DNA of 64,000 bases from contig NZ_JAVIWJ010000001.1 in the NCBI RefSeq assembly GCF_034314105.1, positions 2,501-66,500 of the forward strand. The letters run 5' to 3'. The position numbers and the translations under genes are program-made. The DNA is from Pseudomonas sp. AB6. Lineage in GTDB: Bacteria > Pseudomonadota > Gammaproteobacteria > Pseudomonadales > Pseudomonadaceae. Under the pieces are notes generated by a model. It was given only the letters and a program-made list of their open reading frames with translations, made no database searches and was not told the origin of the DNA. Positions 1 through 12,065 of the stretch are shown here, in pieces. Each line of letters begins with the position of its first letter. The first letter of the stretch is position 1.

Positions 1-55
1 CGAATTTTCGGCGAATGTCGTCTTCATAGTATAACCAGATTGCTTGGGGTTATAT
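1..55 (+). other. End of 16S-23S spacer with pre-23S processing stem
   Basis: Bases about 37-61 (around ttgcttggggttatatggtc) are nearly complementary to bases about 2938-2965 after the 23S gene, and bases 2-26 also match the complement of about 2989-3014. This is the long stem that RNase III cuts to release pre-23S rRNA. The 16S gene lies upstream, outside the window. Confidence 0.7.
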
Positions 56-2946
<2,891 letters not shown>

Positions 2947-3090
2947 ATAACACCCAAGCAATTTGCGATGAAGCAGATTGAGGTGTGTGAAGACGACACA
3001 ACCGAAAATTGGCAAACCCACAGATCTATCACATCCCCATTCGCTGAACCGGGCGTCCTGAAAGGGATACGCGGGTCGGCTACTGAATTT

Positions 3091-3206
3091 CTTGACGACC
3101 ATAGAGCATTGGAACCACCTGATCCCATCCCGAACTCAGTAGTGAAACGATGCATCGCCGATGGTAGTGTGGGGTTTCCCCATGTGAGAGTAGGTCATCG
3201 TCAAGA
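3091..3206 (+). rRNA. rrf: 5S ribosomal RNA
   Basis: About 116 bases whose ends pair (cttgacgac with gtcatcgtcaag). It contains the conserved cgaactcag loop and the Pseudomonas tail ggtagtgtggggtttcccca. It follows the 23S gene by about 145 bases, the normal rRNA operon arrangement. No tRNA lies between them. The exact ends are uncertain by one or two bases. Confidence 0.95.
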
Positions 3207-3216
3207 TTAAATTCCA

Positions 3217-3250
3217 GAACCCCTGATCGCTTACGCGTTCAGGGGTTTTG
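3217..3250 (+). terminator. rRNA operon terminator
   Basis: Stem gaacccctga / tcaggggttt with a 12-base loop, followed by ttttg, just after the 5S gene. It ends the rRNA transcript and separates it from the convergent mks operon. Confidence 0.85.
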
Positions 3251-3310
3251 TCTGTGCGCAGGAAAAACCTGCCAAGCTAATTCGCAGGCATTGATCACAT
3301 ACCGTATATA

Positions 3311-3386
3311 CGCTGTAGGAGCGAAGGTGTTCGCGAGGCGGCATACCTGACACCCCGCGCTTGGTTATTCGCCAACAAGTTGGCCA
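3311..3386. repeat. REP-like intergenic palindrome
   Basis: The string ctgtaggagcgaaggtgttc with the hairpin gcgaa-ggtg-ttcgc resembles the repetitive extragenic palindromes of fluorescent pseudomonads. A second short palindrome (gccaacaagttggc) follows at about 3371-3384. It lies between two convergent transcription units, the usual place for REPs. Only this copy was noticed in the window. Confidence 0.5.
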
Positions 3387-3398
3387 TCTACAGAGAAA

Positions 3399-6227
3399 TC
3401 AAGCCAGCTCCGGTTCTGAATCAACGACTGCGTTAACAACGTCATCATGCCGACGTATGTACTTCCAATCTGCTTCATCAATGTAGATCCCGTTAGGTCC
3501 GCTACCGCCTTCAAGGTCGATGGCGATATGCGCCGAGACCTGTGGTTTTACGCTGGCCAGGATCGGTACAAAGCCAAGTTGCAAACTGGTTTCCAGCAAG
3601 GCGGCCTGATTCTTCTCATCGATGTCTGCCGCTTCGTCCAGGTAGTACGGAAGACTAATGCGTCCGGCCTGATCGCGGTCCATCAAATGCAGCAACAGGT
3701 ACATATTGGTCAGTGCCTTGATCGTCATCGTCGTGCCGTTAGACGCTGCTCCGTCGATGTCGGTATGGATCACCGGGGGGCCGTTGACCTTGGTGATCTC
3801 GAACGCCAGCTCGAACAAATCCTTCAAACCCAACTGGTTGTGGTTCGCTGCCACCAACCGCGCCAGATACTCCTTGGCTTCTTCATTCTTATTGTCCTGA
3901 TCGGCACTTTGGCTCAGGTCGAACACTGACAACGTCTCGCCTTCTTCATATTGCCCAGCGCTGTGGATGATCTGATCTATGTGTTTCAGCGCCTCTTTGT
4001 TTGGTGCAAGAACGATACGGAAGCTCGCGAGGTTGGATACCTGCCGTTTGTTTATCTCGCGGTTAAACAGTGCCAACTGGTGTTCCAGGCTGTCGTAGTC
4101 GCTACGGATATTACGTAACGTCCGGGCGATGTCGGTCACGGCGGCTCGGCGGGCTTTGCCGAGGGTGAGCGCTTCGTCCTGGCGATGTGCATAGGCGTTA
4201 ACAAGCAAGTGCAGCCGCCGCTCCATGTCGTCTTCACTGTCGAACTTAGCAACGCCCTTCAACCGAATCTGAGCGTACAGCGCTTCAATCTGATTATCGG
4301 TGCGCTGCAGACTTTGCCAGCTGTCCTGATAGTCGTTGAGCAGGGGCAGCAAGTTTTCCAGCGAGTCATCTACCGCTTCCATAAACGGCGTACCAAAAGG
4401 CATGTCCGCAGGCAGCAACTGACGGCGACGTAGCGCGTCGTCCAGGGTTCGCTGTTTGGTTTCCATGTCGCCGATCTGTCGACCCACCAATTGCAGCTTG
4501 GCGGACAGTTGCTGGACGCGTTCGGTGAAGGCGTCGCTTGAGCGTTTCAATTCATCCTGGGCAGCTTCCATTTGCGCCAGTTGCTCAAGCTTCTCCGATT
4601 CTTCGGCGCTCAGGGTTTGGCTGCGGCGGAAATCTTCCAGCGCTTTCTGTGCATCAAGTACCTGTTGATACAACGCCTCGGCCTGTGTCTTGCTCGCAGC
4701 ACGGTCAGAAGCGACCGCCTGCTGAGCCTTCAGCTGCTTGAGTTCTTTTTCAAGACGCTGTTTTTGATCACGTAACGCCGCACGATCAGCCAGGGCCTGT
4801 AACGCAGGAGGCTCAATGTGTGACAGATTGATCGTAAGGCCCGGCACTTCGAAGCGCTCGCCTTTGAAGCTGTCGAGTATCCGTTCCAGTGACTTGACCC
4901 ACACGTCGCCATCATCCAGCGCAATGCCTTGTTCGCCCAGCGGCAGGCTGAACAACGTACTGTTGAACAGGCGCATTAAGCGCTCGACGTCCGGTTGCGA
5001 GAACTCTTCGCGCAGGCGTGCATAGCTATTGTTATCCGCGTGATCGAGCTGTTGCTTCACCGCCTTCAGGCGTTTTTCCAGATCGCGTAAACGCTCTTCC
5101 AGATCCTCGGTGCTGAACTGTCGAGACTGGGCCAGCGCGCCAGCCAATTCATCGTGGGCGTCTTTAGCCGCCAGCAGTTGTTGTTCCAGTATCTTGACGT
5201 CGTTAACCAATGCAAAGCGGTTCTTGAGCACGGACAGCTCGCCCACCCAGCGTTGTATTGCGCTGATCTCACGTTCAAGGCGCATCAGCTCTTGGGTGCC
5301 GCCGCGCTGATCGTTCTGCAGTGAATCTTGCTCATTGCGGTAATGCTCGGCGTGAATTACCAGCTCGTCTTTGCGCGCGCTGGAATATTCTTGCCAAGTG
5401 CCTAGCAGTGAATCGAGAAGCGGCGAAATACGGTGCAATTTCCCGCGCAATACTTCCCGCTGTTTAACCCCCGCAGATAACGATTCAACCAACGAACCCG
5501 CCAGCACCAGCGCGTTGTAATCCTGTTCCATTCGGCGCACGTCGCGGAAGGCTTCTTCGCACGCCGCGATGTAATCGACGCTGCCTGAGCGCAAGCTATG
5601 TTCGAAGGCGTCCAAAAACAGCTGCTTGAGTTTCGCTGCCGTAATTTCGCGCATGTGCAGCAGGTTGATAAACAGTGCCCGGAAAGTTTTCAAGCTCTGC
5701 TCGCTGGTGGAGCGTAAGGGGATCAGGGTCAAGTCCAGCGGGATCGAGGTATGGCCGCCCACCAGCAAACGGCGCAGCTCATCGGGCTTCAATTCGTAGG
5801 CTTTCAGGCCCAGGCTTTCCAGATTACTGAACAGCTCCTTGTGCCGCAGGCAGGTGTCATTCTTTTGGTAATGGGCCAGATCCAGCTTGCCGGCGTAAGC
5901 GAAGAACTGATGGCCGAAGCCTCCGCCCGGGCCGCGACCGACCACGCCAATCACGTGTGGGCCATGGGGAAGCGCGATTTCAGCCAGAATGTAACTGGTG
6001 TCGGTAGCGAAGTAAAAACGTCGAGATTGTTCGAGGCTGTACTTGCCGAAGCTCATGTCCGACATGCGTGCCAGAATCGGGAATTGCAGGGCGTTGATTG
6101 AGGCACTTTTCCCTAAATTATTCGCGCCATACACCGACAGAGGGTGTTCCAGCGGGAACAAGCCGAGGCTGTAACCGGCCGTGTTCAGCAGGGCAAAGCG
6201 GCGTATGCCGTAGCGTTCCTGGCTCAT
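3399..6227 (-). CDS. mksB: MksB, SMC-like ATPase of the MksBEF condensin
   Basis: 942 residues. The N-terminus has a Walker A loop GANNLGKS (about 34-41). Long charged coiled-coil stretches fill the middle (roughly 260-390 and 470-700). Near the C-terminus LPYYLDEAADID is the Walker B region, so the head/coil/head layout of a MukB-type SMC protein is present. MksB works with MksE and MksF in chromosome organisation and segregation. The start codon overlaps the mksE stop by four bases (ATGA), which suggests translational coupling. No Toprim mksG follows; the next feature is the convergent rRNA operon. Confidence 0.9.
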   Translation of the reverse strand: MSQERYGIRRFALLNTAGYSLGLFPLEHPLSVYGANNLGKSASINALQFPILARMSDMSFGKYSLEQSRRFYFATDTSYILAEIALPHGPHVIGVVGRGPGGGFGHQFFAYAGKLDLAHYQKNDTCLRHKELFSNLESLGLKAYELKPDELRRLLVGGHTSIPLDLTLIPLRSTSEQSLKTFRALFINLLHMREITAAKLKQLFLDAFEHSLRSGSVDYIAACEEAFRDVRRMEQDYNALVLAGSLVESLSAGVKQREVLRGKLHRISPLLDSLLGTWQEYSSARKDELVIHAEHYRNEQDSLQNDQRGGTQELMRLEREISAIQRWVGELSVLKNRFALVNDVKILEQQLLAAKDAHDELAGALAQSRQFSTEDLEERLRDLEKRLKAVKQQLDHADNNSYARLREEFSQPDVERLMRLFNSTLFSLPLGEQGIALDDGDVWVKSLERILDSFKGERFEVPGLTINLSHIEPPALQALADRAALRDQKQRLEKELKQLKAQQAVASDRAASKTQAEALYQQVLDAQKALEDFRRSQTLSAEESEKLEQLAQMEAAQDELKRSSDAFTERVQQLSAKLQLVGRQIGDMETKQRTLDDALRRRQLLPADMPFGTPFMEAVDDSLENLLPLLNDYQDSWQSLQRTDNQIEALYAQIRLKGVAKFDSEDDMERRLHLLVNAYAHRQDEALTLGKARRAAVTDIARTLRNIRSDYDSLEHQLALFNREINKRQVSNLASFRIVLAPNKEALKHIDQIIHSAGQYEEGETLSVFDLSQSADQDNKNEEAKEYLARLVAANHNQLGLKDLFELAFEITKVNGPPVIHTDIDGAASNGTTMTIKALTNMYLLLHLMDRDQAGRISLPYYLDEAADIDEKNQAALLETSLQLGFVPILASVKPQVSAHIAIDLEGGSGPNGIYIDEADWKYIRRHDDVVNAVVDSEPELA

Positions 6228-6934
6228 GCGTCCAACTCCTGCTGCTCGGCGGCAATGGCTCGCGCCAAGGCTTGAGATTCGGTTTCTTCCGGCTTGTCGA
6301 ATTCGGTGAGGTCCAGCGGATCTTCTGGTTCGAGGAGGGCTTCGTCGCTTTCGTCGTCGATCAAGACTGGAGTCGGCAGTGGCAAGACGCTGTGCAGGCT
6401 GGCCGCCAGATCGCGGTCTTGTTGGACTGACAAACAGACATCAAGAAAGCGATGCATAGGCGGCAGGAAACGGTAGATGCCGTTTTCTTCACTCGCGAAC
6501 CCGAGCTGGGTCATGCGGCGCATGATCTTTTCTTCCAACTCTTCTTGGGTCTGTACTTCGGCCTGGACAAACAGATCGCGGTACTTCTCTAGCAGCGAGG
6601 GCAACTCATCCCGGCCCAGGCTGCCACCGTCCAGCACGGCCACCGGGTCACGACCCTGATCAGCCAAGTGCTCGACGATGATGAACGTGAACAATGCCAA
6701 GCGCTGCGCCGTCTTGTTGACCTGCGCCGCTGCGAGGTCGGGAACGAAGTAATAAAAGCCGCGCGTGTCGCAGACAAGTTCGTAGCCCAGGGCTTTAAAC
6801 AGCGTGCGGTATTGGTCCTGACTATTAGACAGTTGTGCATACAGTTCAGGGTCGCGACGACTGACGTGATAGCCCTTCAACAGCTCACGGAAGATCGGCG
6901 CCAACTGGGACATTTCAGACAGATCAAGATGCAT
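6224..6934 (-). CDS. mksE: MksE, condensin accessory subunit
   Basis: 236 residues, the MukE-like middle member of the MksBEF complex. The body (about 1-190) looks like paired winged-helix domains; the last 45 residues are very acidic. MksE bridges the kleisin MksF and the SMC heads of MksB in this family. The gene overlaps mksF by 11 bases and mksB by 4, so the three are one operon. The call rests mainly on the neighbours and length because MksE has few signature residues. Confidence 0.85.
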   Translation of the reverse strand: MHLDLSEMSQLAPIFRELLKGYHVSRRDPELYAQLSNSQDQYRTLFKALGYELVCDTRGFYYFVPDLAAAQVNKTAQRLALFTFIIVEHLADQGRDPVAVLDGGSLGRDELPSLLEKYRDLFVQAEVQTQEELEEKIMRRMTQLGFASEENGIYRFLPPMHRFLDVCLSVQQDRDLAASLHSVLPLPTPVLIDDESDEALLEPEDPLDLTEFDKPEETESQALARAIAAEQQELDA

Positions 6935-8204
6935 GAGGGGGGCTCGCAGAATTCTCTAGGTGCTCATCTCGGCTAGAGAGCAGGGCGAAAGAGCGCAGGC
7001 TGACCTGGTGCTCCTGGGTGTGATAGTCGCGCCGCTCCAGGCGTTCGCGGCTGAAGCGTTTGTCCCGCGACAGGCGCGAGAACCAGTACAGCAATTCGTC
7101 AGTTGGGCCGTTCGGCTCCTGCTCCAGCAACCAGACCATCAGGTCTGGCATTGGCAAGGCGTCTTCACAGCGCTCCAGCATTTCTTTGACCGTGCGCGGC
7201 GCCCGTGGCGGCTCACCCTTGCGGCTGCTGACATTGGCCTTGGGAAACTTCGCGGGTTTGGGTTCAAAGCGGGCCAAGGCATAGACATAGGCTTCAACCT
7301 GGCTGGCACTGCCGAGAAATGTGCTCTGCGGCCGCGTGAACATCGGCATGACCGCGTGAGGCAATGCATCAATGCCGCGCTTACGGATCGCCGACAACGC
7401 CAGCGCCGCGCCACGGGTCACTGCGTTATGCCGACGGGCTTCTTCGCGCAGCGGCAGTAGCAGCTCTCGAGCATGGCGCAAGGTCAACTGAGCGCTGGTC
7501 TGCATTTCAAGAATGCGTGCATGAGTGCGCAGCAGCCTGTCGTCATCAACCAGATGGCCAAGCCGTTGCTGCTCAGTGAGCAAGCGCAGCAAGACATTTT
7601 CCACCTTGCGTACGCCTTGTTCGAACGCGCCATCGGCATTCACCAACTGGATCATGGGCTCGATGTATTCATCCCACGTCGCCAATACCTCGGCGTAGCG
7701 CTGACGCAAGGGAATCTGTCGGTCGCTTGTCTTGGCCCGCTCGGCCACCGCGATCAACGCCTGTTCATCATTCGCGAGCTTTTTCAAAACATCACGAACG
7801 CGCATGTCGAGTAGGCGAAGTTGGCGTGCGAGATCACTGGCGTCACGAATATCGAAAGCATCCTGGATATAACCCGCCAGGCGCTCCAGGTGGCGCAGAT
7901 AGGCTTCGATTTCCAGGCACAGACCCAAGCGATGCTCGCGCCGCAGGTAAGACAGGAAGTCGTGAATTTGAGCATTGAGTTCAAAACGATTCGGACTTTT
8001 GGCCACCGGAACCAAAATGTCCAGACGTATCCACACGTCCAGGAGGTAGGTGATGTCCTGCGGTGTGCTGTCCAGTTGCTGAGTCGCCAATTGCAGGCGC
8101 AGCTCGCTCAGACTCAATGTGCCCTGGTCGAAGTGTTCGCACAGTGGCTCTAATAAAGCCCAGTGCTCGGCAAGGGCGCGCAAGACGCGCTTAGGTTCGA
8201 TCAT
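6924..8204 (-). CDS. mksF: MksF, kleisin-like condensin subunit
   Basis: First gene of the mksF-mksE-mksB operon. The chosen start gives 426 residues beginning MIEPKRVLRALAEHW; an upstream in-frame ATG at 8249 would add 15 residues without an obvious advantage, and neither has a strong Shine-Dalgarno. The protein starts with a winged-helix-like segment (about 1-95) followed by helical coiled segments, the kleisin layout of MukF, with a basic stretch around 340. It should join MksB heads and recruit MksE. It is divergent from holD. Confidence 0.85.
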   Translation of the reverse strand: MIEPKRVLRALAEHWALLEPLCEHFDQGTLSLSELRLQLATQQLDSTPQDITYLLDVWIRLDILVPVAKSPNRFELNAQIHDFLSYLRREHRLGLCLEIEAYLRHLERLAGYIQDAFDIRDASDLARQLRLLDMRVRDVLKKLANDEQALIAVAERAKTSDRQIPLRQRYAEVLATWDEYIEPMIQLVNADGAFEQGVRKVENVLLRLLTEQQRLGHLVDDDRLLRTHARILEMQTSAQLTLRHARELLLPLREEARRHNAVTRGAALALSAIRKRGIDALPHAVMPMFTRPQSTFLGSASQVEAYVYALARFEPKPAKFPKANVSSRKGEPPRAPRTVKEMLERCEDALPMPDLMVWLLEQEPNGPTDELLYWFSRLSRDKRFSRERLERRDYHTQEHQVSLRSFALLSSRDEHLENSASPPHAS

Positions 8205-8348
8205 TGGAAGGCCGACTGTTGGCAAATAAAAGCAGCAATTGTACTGCATCGACCGGGCAACATTTCACCCCCCAAGCGATCAACTGCGGCGGGAATTGGC
8301 GAAGAGCGGTAGAATCCTGGTCTTTACTTATCCATAGATGGCCGACCT

Positions 8349-9149
8349 TTGCTTAATGAGTCCCGTCGCCGCGCTTATCTGACTGCAATGCAGGTGGTCA
8401 ATTGGCTGCCGCGCACAGCGCTTCCGTTTGCTGCACCTTCGCGCCCGGAGTTACTGGCGCCTTTGCCGCTGCCTGTCGAACCGAGCATCAATGTCCCGGC
8501 GCCCACTGCAGCCGTAATAGTTACTCCTGAAGCCGTTGTGCCGACAGTCCAAGCAGTCATCGAACGGCCAAGGCGAGACATATCACGCCCATCCTTGGCC
8601 AGCACGCGAAGTCATGCCGTGGTCGACGTTGCAGATCAAGCGTCCGCGCCGACCAAGGCAGCGGTTGTTGCACCGCCACGTTTTGCTTTGCAGTTACTCC
8701 GCGCTGGACGCTGCTTGCTACTGGTCGAACTACCCACAGGCGATCCGTTTCAAAGTCGCGACCCGGCGTACCTGTTGCTCAAGGACATGCTGCGTGCGGC
8801 GGGTCTACCGGATAGCCCACAGATCATTGGCGAACCGGTGCGTTGGCCGCTGTTGGTACGGGGCCATTTGGACCAAGGGCCTGAGTCAGCGCGTGATTTT
8901 GTCCAAGGCTTCGTTAGCGCTCGTTTGGAAGATGAGCCCTGCGCTTGCCTATGGCTCATTGGTTTGCCGTCGATCAGGTTTGCCGGCGAAGCCAACGCCG
9001 AATCTTACAACCGTGAACTGCAGGTCGAAGGGCTTGGCAGCGCCTGGGCCTTGCCAGGCCTGGAACTATTAATGGACGAGCCGCACCGCAAAGCTGATGT
9101 CTGGCTAACCATGCGTCGGCTGATGACACGCTGGAACACGACTGAATGA
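8349..9149 (+). CDS. holD: DNA polymerase III psi subunit (cryptic pseudomonad HolD)
   Basis: 266 residues from a TTG start; an internal ATG at 8388 is the alternative. The first ~110 residues are rich in Pro, Ala and Val and look disordered. The conserved core runs from about 113 (LLRAGRCLLLVELP) to the end. It overlaps rimI by four bases, the same gene pair as E. coli holD-rimI, and pseudomonads are known to carry a diverged psi subunit at this place. Psi links the clamp loader to chi and SSB. Sequence similarity alone would be weak; the context carries the call. Confidence 0.75.
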   Translation: MLNESRRRAYLTAMQVVNWLPRTALPFAAPSRPELLAPLPLPVEPSINVPAPTAAVIVTPEAVVPTVQAVIERPRRDISRPSLASTRSHAVVDVADQASAPTKAAVVAPPRFALQLLRAGRCLLLVELPTGDPFQSRDPAYLLLKDMLRAAGLPDSPQIIGEPVRWPLLVRGHLDQGPESARDFVQGFVSARLEDEPCACLWLIGLPSIRFAGEANAESYNRELQVEGLGSAWALPGLELLMDEPHRKADVWLTMRRLMTRWNTTE

Positions 9150-9628
9150 CAGACGTTTCGAAAAAAACCGTCAAAACCGCCGATTCGGTTACGTTTCGGC
9201 GAATGACTGAGGCTGATCTGGATGCAGTATTAAAAATCGAATACGCAGCGTTCACTCACCCGTGGACTCGGGGTATTTTCCTCGACGCGCTCAAGTCTTA
9301 TGAAATATGGCTGATGTTCGAAGGTGCTCAGCAAGTCGGCCATGGCGTGATTAACGTCATCATCGACGAAGCACACCTGCTGAACATCACTGTCAAGCCC
9401 GAAAGCCAAGGCCGGGGTCTGGGACTGCGCTTGCTGGAGAGATTGATGTCCCGCGCCTACGAACTTAATGGGCGCGAATGCTTCCTTGAACTTAGAGCCA
9501 GCAACCTGTCGGCCTATCGTTTGTATGAGAGTTTCGGTTTCAATGAAATAGGCCGTCGCCGCGACTACTACCCGGCAGCGGGTGGCCACGAAGATGCGTT
9601 GGTGATGGCCTGTACCTTATTCGAGTAA
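9146..9628 (+). CDS. rimI: RimI, ribosomal protein S18 alanine N-acetyltransferase
   Basis: 160 residues, a single GNAT domain. The acetyl-CoA pyrophosphate loop is QGRGLG (about 88-93) after the beta-strand LLNITVKPE; the C-terminal motif ELRASNLSAYRLYESFGF is typical of RimI. It acetylates the N-terminal alanine of ribosomal protein S18. The start overlaps the holD stop (ATGA). The N-terminus is about 15 residues longer than in E. coli. Confidence 0.92.
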   Translation: MTDVSKKTVKTADSVTFRRMTEADLDAVLKIEYAAFTHPWTRGIFLDALKSYEIWLMFEGAQQVGHGVINVIIDEAHLLNITVKPESQGRGLGLRLLERLMSRAYELNGRECFLELRASNLSAYRLYESFGFNEIGRRRDYYPAAGGHEDALVMACTLFE

Positions 9629-9631
9629 CCG

Positions 9632-10054
9632 TTACTCAGGCTTACGATGTTCTGGTTTCCCGTCCAGCGGATCGAGATCCGCCAGCTCGGCCTCGTCCAA
9701 ACCATCGCCGCCGCCAATGTCATTTGCGCCGACGATACTCAGCTCCCAATCCGCCGGAGTGTCCTCGCCTAGCTCGTACGGCGAGCGCGCTCCATCCTCG
9801 TCGATCAGGGTTTCTGGACTCATGTCGTCATCGGTTGAATGGTGATCCGAAGTCGAGGCACCCGTCATTCCCGCTTCGCGGACACGTTCGTCGGAAATCT
9901 CGTGGGCTAATTCTTCTTCCGGTATCAGATCGCCGATGCGGGCGGCGGGCTTGTCTTCGTCGAAGTGTAGCTCGTCCATGGAACCCATCCTGTCTTCGTT
10001 ATCGTCAATCGGTTCCGGCTGTGGTGAGCCATAGGGGCGACGTGATTCAGTCAT
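9632..10054 (-). CDS. Conserved acidic protein of unknown function
   Basis: 140 residues, very rich in Asp and Glu, with no membrane segment, no cysteine and no catalytic motif that I can see; it is probably largely unstructured. It lies tail to tail with rimI, four bases apart. Homologues at this position in Pseudomonas have been given vague kinase/phosphotransferase-related names, which nothing in this sequence supports. Confidence 0.75.
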   Translation of the reverse strand: MTESRRPYGSPQPEPIDDNEDRMGSMDELHFDEDKPAARIGDLIPEEELAHEISDERVREAGMTGASTSDHHSTDDDMSPETLIDEDGARSPYELGEDTPADWELSIVGANDIGGGDGLDEAELADLDPLDGKPEHRKPE

Positions 10055-10205
10055 GGCATTTCCTCATGTTTTGGGGCCTTATTAACGTTGACCGATCACA
10101 ACCATGAAGATTCCTTTTGTTCTTTGAACCAGCTTTGGCACATCAGCGTGACCTGAGCCGCCGGGCGCCAGTCAAAGCTGGGCATCATCTTCGAGGCATA
10201 AACTG

Positions 10206-10847
10206 ATGAAAGAACTACAAGACCTGATTGACAACAATGAACGCTGGGCCGATGCAATCAAGGATAAAGACCCGGAGTTTTTCGCCAAACTGGCTCGCCA
10301 GCAAACGCCGGAATACCTGTGGATTGGTTGCTCGGATGCACGCGTGCCAGCCAACGAAATTGTCGGCATGTTGCCGGGCGATCTGTTCGTACACCGCAAC
10401 GTCGCTAACGTCGTGCTGCACACTGACCTCAATTGCCTGTCGGTGATTCAATACGCAGTGGACGTGCTCAAGGTTAAACACATCCTGGTGACCGGCCACT
10501 ATGGTTGCGGCGGCGTGCGCGCGTCGATGCAAGACCGCCAGCTGGGCCTGATTGATGGTTGGCTGCGCTCGATTCGCGACCTGTATTACGAAAATCGTGC
10601 ACCCTTGGCCGCGCTGCCGACCGAAGAAGAGCGTGTCGACCGGCTGTGTGAGTTGAACGTGATTCAGCAGGTGACCAACGTTGGTCACACCAGCATTGTG
10701 CAAAACGCTTGGCACCGTGGGCAGAAGTTGTCTATCCATGGCTGTATCTACGGGATCAAGGACGGGCGCTTCAAAAGCTTGAACGCTACGATCACTGGTT
10801 TTGAGCAGTTGCCGGCGCAGTACCGATTGCGTCCGTTAGGCGAGTAG
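10206..10847 (+). CDS. can: Beta-class carbonic anhydrase
   Basis: 213 residues. The zinc ligands are Cys42 of CSDAR, His98 and Cys101 of HYGCGG; Asp44 and Arg46 form the catalytic dyad. It interconverts carbon dioxide and bicarbonate in the cytoplasm. Full length, close to E. coli Can. It is monocistronic, with a hairpin directly downstream. Confidence 0.95.
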   Translation: MKELQDLIDNNERWADAIKDKDPEFFAKLARQQTPEYLWIGCSDARVPANEIVGMLPGDLFVHRNVANVVLHTDLNCLSVIQYAVDVLKVKHILVTGHYGCGGVRASMQDRQLGLIDGWLRSIRDLYYENRAPLAALPTEEERVDRLCELNVIQQVTNVGHTSIVQNAWHRGQKLSIHGCIYGIKDGRFKSLNATITGFEQLPAQYRLRPLGE

Positions 10848-10852
10848 TGGCC

Positions 10853-10880
10853 AAGGCGACTCGGTCCGCGAGTCGCCTCG
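10853..10880. terminator. Hairpin between convergent genes
   Basis: Perfect 10-bp stem aggcgactcg / cgagtcgcct (10854-10863 and 10869-10878) between can and the convergent gene that ends at 10896. The T-run after it is poor on both sides, so it may serve both transcripts only weakly. Confidence 0.6.
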
Positions 10881-10895
10881 GTTAACCTTTGGGAT

Positions 10896-12065
10896 TTATA
10901 AATACGGCGGAGCAAACTGCGGGCTAATTGGCTGCAGCAACTGCTCAAGCGCGGTTGATACGTCGCTGGCAGTGCATTTAGTCTTGGCCTGATCGGCTGT
11001 CAGGAGGCGGATTGAGGTGTAGAAAAGTTCGCAGGTCTGCGCTCTGTTGGTGACCTGCCATTGCTGAGTGCATTGACCGAGCATCGCTTGAGCGTCAGTG
11101 CCAGGTGTTTTGCCCATTCCGGCTTGCCAGCACGCCGCGCTGAGGTCTTGGCCCATGACCTTCAGGCCTGCCACATCGGCTCTGTGTTGATCGCCGCCGT
11201 TACTCGCCAACCCAGCGGCGTACCAGATATAACTAGGGTGGTTGGAACCCAGCACGGCGACGCTCTTTCCCGTACCCATATCGAGACTGGCCAGGCCCAA
11301 CACCGGCACCGTAACGCCGTATTGTTGCTGGAGCCAGTTTCGAACCGGAGTGCCGAATGCGACCATCGGCAGCGATTTGCCATCGGGAGCTAGGGTGAGT
11401 TGTTTGATCATCGTGGTTTGATAATCGGTGAAATAGCTGTAGGTTCCCACCAGATCGTTGCCAGCAGACGCGGGCGCGGCAATCGGTGCAATGTCGATGA
11501 TGGTCTGATAACTGGGTGTCTGATCGGGTGCAATGCCGTTATCAATCAACAGATCAGACCAGCGATTGGTGGTGGCGGAGTTTAAGTAGTCCTGATATTG
11601 CGTCAACGCGGTATCCGGTGGGAAATGCAGCAGCTCTACACTCTTGCGGTTTTCCAGCGCCATCCCCAGCGGAAGGAACAAGTACCAGTTGAATTTCCAT
11701 TGGCCATCGGCGTTAAGTTTTTTAGCGTCTTTGTAGGCCAAGTCACCGGCATTCAACAGCGCGCTCAGCGACTCACCGTAGCCGTCAGGCACACCGCTAA
11801 TTGTCGCGACAATTTCATGATGTTTTTGGTTAACCTCTACTTTGGCCGCACTGTAACCATCGCGAACCACGCTTTGCGCCACGTAATTTTCGACCGTTTC
11901 CTCCAGCGTCCATTTTTTGAAACAGATGACGCCGCAGTTATTGGGGTAAGCGAAGAGATGCGTGACGCGTTCCTTGCTGCCGAGCCTGACCTGAACATCC
12001 GCGTAAGCAGTGAAGCTAAGCGTCAGTGCGGCAAGCGCGGTGGCGATAGTTACTCGTTTTAACAT
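10896..12065 (-). CDS. Secreted or periplasmic protein of unknown function
   Basis: 389 residues. A clear signal peptide (basic MLKR, hydrophobic 5-18, cleavage after AYA at about 22) precedes the mature protein. There are two Cys pairs near the ends (CGVIC near 44-48, and several Cys after 310) that could form disulfides. No enzymatic motif is recognised. The middle (about 110-310) has Gly/Ser/Thr-rich segments. It is a single gene, convergent with can. Confidence 0.75.
   Translation of the reverse strand: MLKRVTIATALAALTLSFTAYADVQVRLGSKERVTHLFAYPNNCGVICFKKWTLEETVENYVAQSVVRDGYSAAKVEVNQKHHEIVATISGVPDGYGESLSALLNAGDLAYKDAKKLNADGQWKFNWYLFLPLGMALENRKSVELLHFPPDTALTQYQDYLNSATTNRWSDLLIDNGIAPDQTPSYQTIIDIAPIAAPASAGNDLVGTYSYFTDYQTTMIKQLTLAPDGKSLPMVAFGTPVRNWLQQQYGVTVPVLGLASLDMGTGKSVAVLGSNHPSYIWYAAGLASNGGDQHRADVAGLKVMGQDLSAACWQAGMGKTPGTDAQAMLGQCTQQWQVTNRAQTCELFYTSIRLLTADQAKTKCTASDVSTALEQLLQPISPQFAPPYL

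Noticed and set aside
6960..7460. Long plus-strand frames opposite the mks genes
   Set aside because: They are shadows of the high-GC coding strand; the minus-strand proteins have clear family features and overlapping starts.
3399..8204. Wadjet (JetABCD) plasmid defence system
   Set aside because: The Toprim subunit JetD/MksG is missing next to the operon; the locus fits the conserved chromosomal MksBEF of Pseudomonas.
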